DNA from: Anaerolineales bacterium
Lineage (GTDB): Bacteria > Chloroflexota > Anaerolineae > Anaerolineales > Villigracilaceae
Length of the DNA stretch: 11,528 bases
Assembly: GCA_016789485.1 (NCBI GenBank)
Contig: JAEURE010000052.1
Location: forward strand, 1-11,528
Direction: 5' to 3'
Numbering within the stretch: the first letter of the stretch is position 1; each line of letters starts with the position of its first letter. This document shows positions 6,597 through 11,528 of the stretch, piece after piece. The notes beneath the pieces are model-generated. The model saw only the letters and a list, made by a program, of their open reading frames with translations, ran no database searches and was not told the DNA's origin. A program made the translations under genes and the position numbers.

Positions 6597-8203
6597 TCCG
6601 CTACATATTCCGTATCACAACCTATGCATTGATGATCGTATTTCTGTCTGCCTGCGCATCCCCAACTCCAACGCCGCAGCAGAATTTCGCTCCATTTATT
6701 CTTGTAACCCAGGACCCGAACGCATCGCCAACGCTTACGCCGTTTCAGCCTTCGGGCGAGATCAACACACTTCCTGCGACGTTTACCCAGGCACCACCAG
6801 CCACGGCAACAGCGACTATCACGTTGACTCCACCGCCGACCGCTTCACGCACTGCGCCTCCTCCCCCACCGGTAGCATTCCCTTTGGGGACAACGGGCTC
6901 TAATCCCTCAACATCGCCTTCGCCTTCAACATCGTCCCGCACAAATTACATCCTCTACTCAACTTTGGATTTTGCAGGCAAAACCGTCTCCACTGACCAG
7001 ACGATTCGCTATTACAACAACACAGGCGTTTCCCTTTCAGAGATCGTGTTTTCCGTACAGCCGAATCGATACGGCAACGCTTTCATCCTGAATTCCATTT
7101 CACAGGACGGACTCTCTTTAACTTCATACTCGCTCAACGGTCAACGCATGACCGTGAGCCTGCCTCAGCCTTTGGCACCAGGTTCCGCTACGACCTTTGC
7201 CTTGAATTTCAAACTGAACATTCCTCAAAAGGCGGCTGACGGAGTCTTTGGGTATGACTTCAACCAGGTCAACCTTGTGGATTGGTATCCCTTCATTGTT
7301 CCGTATCAAGGCGGCTGGGTGTTATATGATCCCATGCCGTGGGGAGAGCACTTGGTTTATGATTCCTCCGATATTGAGTTGAATCTCAAAAAGGATTCGG
7401 ATGTCACCATTGCAGCGGGCGCAACTCCCGACCAAAACGGCGATTGGACTCGCTACCGCATGTATGGGGCGCGCACCTTTGCCTTATCTGCCAGCGACGA
7501 ATTTCTCGTCTCTGAATCAACCACCGGGAATGTTGTTATCCGTTCCTATTATTTTGACGGGTACAAAACGGGTGGAGACGGTATCTTAAATTTGGGCACG
7601 CAGGCGGTTGGAACATTCTCGGCGCAATTTGCCCCCTATCCGCATCAAACGCTTGCCATTGTCCAGTCTGATATGCATGATGGCATGGAATATGACGGGG
7701 TGGTCTTCCTCGCGACAGATTTTTACGGTCAATATACGGGTGGATCACGCGGAAATCTGGCGACGATCGGTGTGCACGAGATCGCACATCAATGGTGGTA
7801 TGGACTGGTGGGCAATGATCAGGCGATTGAACCCTGGCTGGATGAAGCGCTGGCAATCTATAGTGAACGTATCTTTTACGAAAATAATTACCCGGCCAAT
7901 ATCAGTTGGTGGTGGCAATTCCGTGTGGACTATTTCAAGCCGAGCGGTTATGTGGATACCAGCATCTACAACGGTGGATCCTTCCGCTCCTACACGAACG
8001 CCGTCTATCTTAACGGCGCGCATTTTATGGACGACCTCCGCCAGCGAATGGGATATGGAAATTTCTCCAAATTCCTCAAGGAATATGCCAGGCGCTATTC
8101 CTATGGCCATGCCACTTCAGCGGATTTCTTTGCGCTGGCGCGTGAGATCATCAATGTGGATATCAGCGATCTAGTAGGAAATTATTTTGCAGGTTCGTAT
8201 TGA
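6593..8203 (+). CDS. M1-family metallopeptidase-like lipoprotein (second of tandem pair)
   Basis: A 536-residue paralogue of the preceding gene. The signal peptide ends in lipobox FLSAC (C21); a long Thr/Pro/Ser-rich linker (about 22-116) includes a run of six Pro around residues 89-93, longer than in the first copy. The M1 zinc site is intact: HEIAH (H395, E396, H399) and E418 after 18 residues (WLDEA), with the likely catalytic Tyr Y472 (VYLNGAHFM). GxMEN is again replaced by DGMEY (363-367). Shared blocks with the first copy include NWYPF/DWYPF, GEHLVYD, ARTFAL, PYPHQ and SWWW, so the two arose by duplication. The ATG overlaps the upstream stop (ATGA) and has no Shine-Dalgarno, so translation depends on re-initiation by ribosomes finishing the first gene. 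The two proteins may form a heterodimer or divide substrates; this is inference. Confidence 0.88.
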   Translation: MIRYIFRITTYALMIVFLSACASPTPTPQQNFAPFILVTQDPNASPTLTPFQPSGEINTLPATFTQAPPATATATITLTPPPTASRTAPPPPPVAFPLGTTGSNPSTSPSPSTSSRTNYILYSTLDFAGKTVSTDQTIRYYNNTGVSLSEIVFSVQPNRYGNAFILNSISQDGLSLTSYSLNGQRMTVSLPQPLAPGSATTFALNFKLNIPQKAADGVFGYDFNQVNLVDWYPFIVPYQGGWVLYDPMPWGEHLVYDSSDIELNLKKDSDVTIAAGATPDQNGDWTRYRMYGARTFALSASDEFLVSESTTGNVVIRSYYFDGYKTGGDGILNLGTQAVGTFSAQFAPYPHQTLAIVQSDMHDGMEYDGVVFLATDFYGQYTGGSRGNLATIGVHEIAHQWWYGLVGNDQAIEPWLDEALAIYSERIFYENNYPANISWWWQFRVDYFKPSGYVDTSIYNGGSFRSYTNAVYLNGAHFMDDLRQRMGYGNFSKFLKEYARRYSYGHATSADFFALAREIINVDISDLVGNYFAGSY

Positions 8204-8215
8204 CCCGGATTTTGT

Positions 8216-8248
8216 CATTGCGAGGCGGTGTTAGTCCGCCTCGCAATG
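8216..8248 (+). repeat. Perfect 13-bp palindrome, dispersed-repeat-like
   Basis: CATTGCGAGGCGG (8216-8228) and CCGCCTCGCAATG (8236-8248) form a perfect 13-bp, GC-rich stem with a 7-base loop. No T tract follows on either strand. The TCATTGCGAGG motif resembles dispersed repeats that I recall from Chloroflexota genomes. It could still slow RNA polymerase or protect the 3' end of the peptidase transcript. Confidence 0.75.
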
Positions 8249-8264
8249 GTGGTAAGGAATTCCC

Positions 8265-8945
8265 ATGAACCGACCCTACACATTTATCAACGTTGCCATG
8301 ACGGCTGATGGAAAAATAGATACGTTTGAGAGAAAGGGGTCTGCCATTTCTTCCAAACGGGATAAAGAACGTGTGGATAAACTGCGCGCTGCGGCAGACG
8401 GAATCCTTGTCGGGGGGAAAACGCTTCTCGAAGAACAGCCCAAACTCACAGTTAAATCTGAGGCGCTGCGTGAAGAAAGAATCCAGCGTGGGGTATCGCC
8501 GAATCCCGTTAAAGTGGGAGTGGCCACCGTCGCGGATATTTCCCCCGACTCAGATTTTATTAAGGTAGGCCCTGCGCGAGTCGTAATATTTACAACTTCC
8601 CAAACATCTATAATGAAACTCAAGGGTTTGCGCGCGCTGGGTGTTGAGGTATTTGTGCACGAATCCCCGCGTGTTGACTTGAATAAGATGATGGTCGCGT
8701 TGAAACAGATCGGCGTGGATCATTTGATGGTGGAAGGCGGCGGGACGATAAATTTTGAGCTGATGCGCCTGGGTTTGGTGGATGAATTGATGATCTTTGT
8801 TGCGCCGATGGTCTTTGGAGGCGCACATGCCCCCACACTTGCGGACGGTCTCGGCCTCTCGCGTGATGCAGCCATCGGGATGAAATTGATCGATGTTGAA
8901 AAATGGGAAGATGGCGGGGTCTTCCTGCGATATAAATTTTCTTAA
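8265..8945 (+). CDS. Stand-alone RibD-C-type reductase (riboflavin biosynthesis)
   Basis: A 226-residue protein of the RibD C-terminal/DHFR-like reductase family, the size of archaeal and fungal 2,5-diamino-6-ribosylamino-pyrimidinone phosphate reductases (Rib7/ArfC type). It would use NAD(P)H to reduce the ribose of the pyrimidine intermediate formed by GTP cyclohydrolase II. Visible motifs are NVAMTADGKI (9-18), ADGILVGGKTLL (44-55), VEGGGTIN (156-163) for cofactor binding, and LVDELMIFVAPMVFGG (171-186). No deaminase domain is fused to it, unlike bacterial RibD. AAGGAA (8254-8259) lies about 6 bases before the ATG. The ribA gene starts 38 bases after its stop, supporting a flavin role. Members of this fold also include unrelated DHFR-like reductases, so the exact substrate is inferred from the neighbour. 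Confidence 0.85.
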   Translation: MNRPYTFINVAMTADGKIDTFERKGSAISSKRDKERVDKLRAAADGILVGGKTLLEEQPKLTVKSEALREERIQRGVSPNPVKVGVATVADISPDSDFIKVGPARVVIFTTSQTSIMKLKGLRALGVEVFVHESPRVDLNKMMVALKQIGVDHLMVEGGGTINFELMRLGLVDELMIFVAPMVFGGAHAPTLADGLGLSRDAAIGMKLIDVEKWEDGGVFLRYKFS

Positions 8946-8983
8946 ACACTTCCATTGTGTTTGAGCCTATAAAAGAGGAAACC

Positions 8984-9742
8984 ATGTCTGGATTTACGCA
9001 CGAACAAATTGAACTGCTTTTGGAAGAGGACTGCTGCCACGAGTGCGAGGGATACGGCGAAGATAAAATTTGCGTACACATTGAAGCGATCGCAGAATTG
9101 CCGTCACGTTTTGGCGATTTTCATATTGTCGCTTTTTCAAACAATAAGGATGGCAAAGAACATGTTGCCATCATCAAAGGCGAGGTGCTTGGCGCGGAGG
9201 ATGTGCCTGTGCGTTTGCACTCCGAATGTCTGACGGGCGATGTGATCGGGTCATTGCGCTGTGATTGCCGCGACCAGCTTGAAGCCGCGTTGAAAAAGAT
9301 CGGCGAAATGGACAATGGGGTTGTGTTGTATTTGCGCCAGGAAGGCCGCGGCATCGGCCTCACGAACAAGATCCGCGCCTACAGTTTGCAGGACGCAGGG
9401 CTTGATACCGTGGAAGCGAATCTTGCCCTCGGCTTCCGTGATGATGAACGCGATTATGCCGTTGCCGCGCACATGCTGCACTCATTGAAAATTCAATCCA
9501 TTCAACTGATGACCAACAACCCGAAGAAGATCGACCAGCTTACCCTGCATGGTGTCAAGGTCAACAAACGCCTGCCGCATATTTTGCCGAGCAATGAACA
9601 CAACCGTTTTTATCTCGAAACCAAAGCCGCCAAGTCTGGGCACATGATCGATTTTCGCGGCAAGGAACACCTGCCCGAACAAAGCGAACCTACCATTGTG
9701 CAGGGGATGAACGAGACGCAGATCAAAGCTTTATATGAATAA
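8984..9742 (+). CDS. ribA: GTP cyclohydrolase II with Cys-rich N-terminal extension
   Basis: A 252-residue enzyme that opens GTP to 2,5-diamino-6-ribosylamino-pyrimidinone phosphate, formate and pyrophosphate, the first step of riboflavin synthesis. The catalytic zinc site is C82, C93 and C95 in HSECLTGDVIGSLRCDC; the active-site stretch LYLRQEGRGIGL (115-126) and the end motifs TNNPKK (177-182) and LETKAAKSGH (211-220) are all present. It is longer than the typical 196-residue E. coli RibA, with about 35 extra N-terminal residues holding C17, C18, C21, C30 and H32, a possible second metal site, and about 30 extra residues at the C-terminus. No RibB domain is fused. I chose ATG 8984 rather than the in-frame GTG 8957, because AGAGGAA (8974-8980) precedes it at suitable spacing. 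It is probably co-transcribed with the reductase upstream and the overlapping SDR gene downstream. Confidence 0.93.
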   Translation: MSGFTHEQIELLLEEDCCHECEGYGEDKICVHIEAIAELPSRFGDFHIVAFSNNKDGKEHVAIIKGEVLGAEDVPVRLHSECLTGDVIGSLRCDCRDQLEAALKKIGEMDNGVVLYLRQEGRGIGLTNKIRAYSLQDAGLDTVEANLALGFRDDERDYAVAAHMLHSLKIQSIQLMTNNPKKIDQLTLHGVKVNKRLPHILPSNEHNRFYLETKAAKSGHMIDFRGKEHLPEQSEPTIVQGMNETQIKALYE

Positions 9743-10406
9743 GACAGTTGTTATCACCGGTGCAACAGGTGCGCTTGGAAGTCTCGTCGCAAAAACGTTT
9801 GCCGGGCGCGGCGAAAATATCGTCCTGTTGGATCGCAATCAGGCAAGATTGGATTCCCTGACCGCAGATTTGAACCTGCCCTCGAACAGAATCCACGCCC
9901 AGGTCACTGACCTGCTCGATGCGCAGGCGCTTCACGACTCAGCCGAAGCGGTGCATTCCAAATTTGGCAGTGTCCACGCTTTGATCCACCTTGTTGGCGG
10001 ATGGGTTGGCGGAAAGACCATCCCCGCATCATCACGCGATGATCTTGAATCCATGTTCAACCAGCATGTGTGGACAACATTCCATCTCTTCCAATCCTTT
10101 GCTCCGCATATCGCATCTACCGGCTGGGGACGGGTCATCATCGTCTCCAAGCCTGAGACGGTTAACCCTTCAGCGAAATCCGCAGTTTATACTGCCGCCA
10201 AATCTGCACAAGAGAGCTTGGCGCTGACGTTGGCAGAAGAATATAAAGACAACGGTTTGACCGCGAACATCATTCATGTAAAGGCAATTGACGTTAAAGG
10301 CGAGGGAAAGGGGACATCCCCGGCGGAAATCGTTTCAGCCATGCTATACCTGTTTTCGGAAGAAGCAGACAAAGTCAATGGGATGCGGATTCCGCTGTAT
10401 AAATAG
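9735..10406 (+). CDS. Short-chain dehydrogenase/reductase (SDR) of unknown substrate
   Basis: A 223-residue classical-size SDR with a Rossmann fold. The nucleotide-binding motif TGATGALG (8-15) is intact, followed by an acidic residue D33 at the end of the second strand, which usually favours NAD(H). The catalytic set is S138 (IIVSKPE), Y152 and K156 (VYTAAKSA). The usual NNAG structural motif is replaced by LVGG (86-89), as seen in some divergent SDRs. The C-terminal IPLYK is short. The ATG lies inside the end of ribA (8-base overlap), without a clear ribosome site of its own, so translation is probably coupled to ribA. This links it to the flavin cluster only by position; no known riboflavin step needs a classical SDR here. 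Family is secure, the reaction is unknown. Confidence 0.9.
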   Translation: MNKTVVITGATGALGSLVAKTFAGRGENIVLLDRNQARLDSLTADLNLPSNRIHAQVTDLLDAQALHDSAEAVHSKFGSVHALIHLVGGWVGGKTIPASSRDDLESMFNQHVWTTFHLFQSFAPHIASTGWGRVIIVSKPETVNPSAKSAVYTAAKSAQESLALTLAEEYKDNGLTANIIHVKAIDVKGEGKGTSPAEIVSAMLYLFSEEADKVNGMRIPLYK

Positions 10407-10424
10407 AAAAGACCCTAATCAAGC

Positions 10425-10474
10425 AAGGACAAAACGCCACAGAGAATTTCGTGTCTCTGTGGCGTTTTGTCCTT
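10425..10474 (+). terminator. Long-stem terminator after the flavin/SDR cluster
   Basis: A perfect 21-bp stem (10425-10445 pairing with 10454-10474) with an 8-base loop starts 18 bases after the SDR stop. The GC-rich core GCCACAGAGA/TCTCTGTGGC is followed by GTTTTGTCCTTT, the T-rich run needed for release. The outer A/T pairs make it nearly symmetrical, so it could stop transcription from both sides, although no minus-strand gene faces it. Confidence 0.88.
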
Positions 10475-10739
10475 TGAAGCGGGAAGCATTGCATAGGTCA
10501 AAAAGGACAATTCCACTGTAAATTTGAGGCTTTTCCATAAAACTCGGCTTAGGTATTGACTTATATGGAAAATATATTAGAATTGTATTAGCCCTTTCAT
10601 TTTTGAAAGCTGGCTGTAAGTTGTTTGCAAGGATTTTTTTTACCTTTGTTTAAAAATGTATTTTGTAATGAAAATGCAATCTTGTTTTAAAAAAAACAGG
10701 CTTGCAGCCTAATAAGTTAAGTATTGAGGATTGTAGACT
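10475..10739. other. AT-rich intergenic region with leader of about 150 nt
   Basis: No gene is seen here. The stretch is clearly more AT-rich than the preceding 10 kb. It holds the promoter at 10556-10583 and, downstream of its start, a leader with small hairpins: CTTTCA/TGAAAG (10594-10609), TGTTTT/AAAACA (10683-10698) and AGGCT/AGCCT (10698-10710), plus a run of eight T (10634-10641). The last two hairpins share a base and could be mutually exclusive. I recognise no known riboswitch class. Confidence 0.6.
10556..10583 (+). promoter_or_regulatory. Promoter of the small HTH gene
   Basis: TTGACT (10556-10561) and TAGAAT (10578-10583) are separated by 16 bases in an AT-rich context. The start would be near 10590, giving a leader of about 150 bases before the ATG at 10740. 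It is the first promoter after the long-stem terminator. Confidence 0.65.
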
Positions 10740-10964
10740 ATGAAAAGCAGAGTTCAACAATTGGCAGAAAGAATCGGCATGACCTACGATGAATTTATTG
10801 GCGAAATGCGAAAAAGGGGCTGCAGCGAACCGACCGCCATCAAAATCTGGAACGGCGAGTACGAGAATTTTGATAACTATGACGATAACAACATCCAGTT
10901 GAGCAATTTACGCAAAGCGGCGGCAGTATTAACGGTGGGTACAGGCACACTTATTCCGGACTAG
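10740..10964 (+). CDS. Small XRE-like helix-turn-helix protein
   Basis: A 74-residue protein that resembles a stripped-down Cro/CI (XRE) DNA-binding domain. RVQQLAERIGMTYDEF (4-19) fits helices 1-2, the segment EPTAIKIWNGE (30-40) fits the recognition helix and the WNGE turn typical of XRE proteins, and LSNLRKAAAVLTV (54-66) fits the last helix. Between turn and last helix is an acidic/Asn-rich insertion (YENFDNYDDNN, 41-51) that would weaken DNA contact or mediate another interaction. GAGGA (10726-10730) lies 9 bases before the ATG. A long leader with hairpins precedes it, and a secreted protein gene starts 70 bases after it, so it may regulate that gene or itself. Assignment to the XRE fold is by pattern only; a non-DNA-binding role is possible. 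Confidence 0.68.
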   Translation: MKSRVQQLAERIGMTYDEFIGEMRKRGCSEPTAIKIWNGEYENFDNYDDNNIQLSNLRKAAAVLTVGTGTLIPD

Positions 10965-10972
10965 GTATCTTT

Positions 10973-10986
10973 CCTGAAAAATCAGG
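10973..10986 (+). repeat. Small hairpin between the HTH and secreted-protein genes
   Basis: CCTGA and TCAGG pair around an AAAA loop, 8 bases after the HTH stop, followed by CGTAATTTTG. It is short and has only a weak T run, so it could be a poor terminator or attenuator at most. Confidence 0.3.
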
Positions 10987-11034
10987 CGTAATTTTGTCTT
11001 CTTCCATGAATAAAGAAAAGCGAGGAAAAGGGAA

Positions 11035-11528
11035 ATGAAACATCAATGGATTACCAAAGTTTTATCAGCAGTATTGATTGTGATGCTGGCTGTGGCAGCG
11101 CTACCGGCTATGTCAGCGAAGGCAGCGATTACAGGTTGGTTTTCGCCAACAGCTGTCCAATCCTCGCAGTGGGTAAATGCAACAGACGCCTTTTCATCTA
11201 ATAATACACGAGCAAGCGAAGGCAGTGATGGCGATGAGGTCATCTATAACGGATTTGGAATTACCATTCCTGCTGGGAATGTGATTAATGGTATTGAGGT
11301 TAGTCTTGAGGGATATACAGACAATTCAAGAGACGTTGACGTTGATCTTTCCTGGACAGGTACTGGAAATAATTGGACTAATAATCAATTTGTAAACTTT
11401 ACCAATAATAGTTCAGGTGATGAGACTTTTATCGTTGGCGGGCCAACAGATACTTGGGGCAGGAACTGGACAATTGCCGAAGCGGGTGTTTTACGTGTAC
11501 GAATAACCACAGATAATGATAATGGTAC
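11035..11528 (+). CDS. Secreted beta-sandwich-like surface protein (3' partial)
   Basis: The frame stays open from ATG 11035 to the window edge (164 codons). GAGG (11022-11025) gives a ribosome site 9 bases upstream. The N-terminus is a clear signal peptide: WITKVLSAVLIVMLAVAALP, then a likely signal peptidase I site at SAKA (27-30). The mature part is rich in Asn, Ser, Thr, Gly and Trp and has alternating strand patterns, including NGFGITIPAGNVINGIEVSL (72-91), DVDLSWTG (102-109) and TDTWGRNWT (138-146). These resemble a beta-sandwich domain that I recall from large surface or adhesion proteins of environmental bacteria. There is no lipobox. No catalytic motif is visible in this part; any other domains lie beyond the window. 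The composition is more AT-rich than in the metal and flavin genes, so it may be a faster-evolving or acquired gene. Function unknown. Confidence 0.75.
   Translation, partial: MKHQWITKVLSAVLIVMLAVAALPAMSAKAAITGWFSPTAVQSSQWVNATDAFSSNNTRASEGSDGDEVIYNGFGITIPAGNVINGIEVSLEGYTDNSRDVDVDLSWTGTGNNWTNNQFVNFTNNSSGDETFIVGGPTDTWGRNWTIAEAGVLRVRITTDNDNG

Noticed and set aside
6166..6903. Plus-strand ORF of 245 residues spanning the junction of the two peptidase genes
   Set aside because: It runs out of frame through conserved M1 motifs of the first gene and the Pro/Thr linker of the second, and shows no protein-like pattern of its own.
8204..8264. FMN riboswitch before the flavin genes
   Set aside because: The space is only 61 bases and is mostly the 13-bp palindrome; none of the conserved FMN aptamer segments is visible.
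8957..8983. GTG 8957 as the start of ribA
   Set aside because: The ATG at 8984 has a well-placed AGAGGAA, and the nine extra residues from the GTG would be encoded by the ribosome-site region itself.
10594..10641. Attenuator formed by the CTTTCA/TGAAAG hairpin and the later T run
   Set aside because: The run of eight T starts 25 bases after the stem, too far for intrinsic termination, and no stem directly precedes it.

Overview
The window looks like a chromosomal segment of a Chloroflexota bacterium, probably class Anaerolineae. This is inference from style: lipoproteins with Thr/Pro repeat linkers after the lipobox, WSPDG-type (PD40) propellers, a gene that seems to be transcribed without a leader, and moderate GC. 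No marker gene fixes the taxon. All credible genes are on the + strand; the longer minus-strand ORFs are shadows.

Bases 1-1265 hold the 3' part of a membrane protein: the end of a NicO-type (nickel/cobalt efflux) transporter domain fused to a roughly six-bladed PD40/TolB-like propeller predicted to lie outside the cytoplasm. Bases 1272-4466 are a metal-uptake operon: a strong promoter whose start region is covered by a 16/19 match to the classical Fur box, then a Fur/Zur-family repressor, a lipoprotein metal-binding protein (ZnuA type), an ATPase (ZnuC type) and a permease (ZnuB type). The likely circuit is autoregulated zinc uptake placed directly behind a metal exporter-like gene.

Bases 4571-5011 encode a small SRPBCC/CoxG-like protein ended by a clear intrinsic terminator (5057-5093). 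Bases 5115-8203 carry two tandem paralogous lipoproteins with intact M1 metallopeptidase zinc sites (HExxH-x18-E), joined by an ATGA overlap; the first appears leaderless. A perfect 13-bp palindrome (8216-8248) separates them from a second cluster (8265-10406): a stand-alone RibD-C-type reductase, GTP cyclohydrolase II with an unusual Cys-rich N-terminus, and a short-chain dehydrogenase overlapping it by 8 bases. The first two catalyse steps of riboflavin synthesis. A 21-bp-stem hairpin (10425-10474) ends this cluster.

From 10475 the composition becomes AT-rich: a good promoter, a leader of about 150 nt, a 74-residue XRE-like helix-turn-helix protein (10740-10964), and then the start of a secreted Asn/Ser/Thr-rich beta-sandwich-like protein that runs off the window (11035-11528). 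I found no rRNA, tRNA, CRISPR array, insertion sequence or phage gene.
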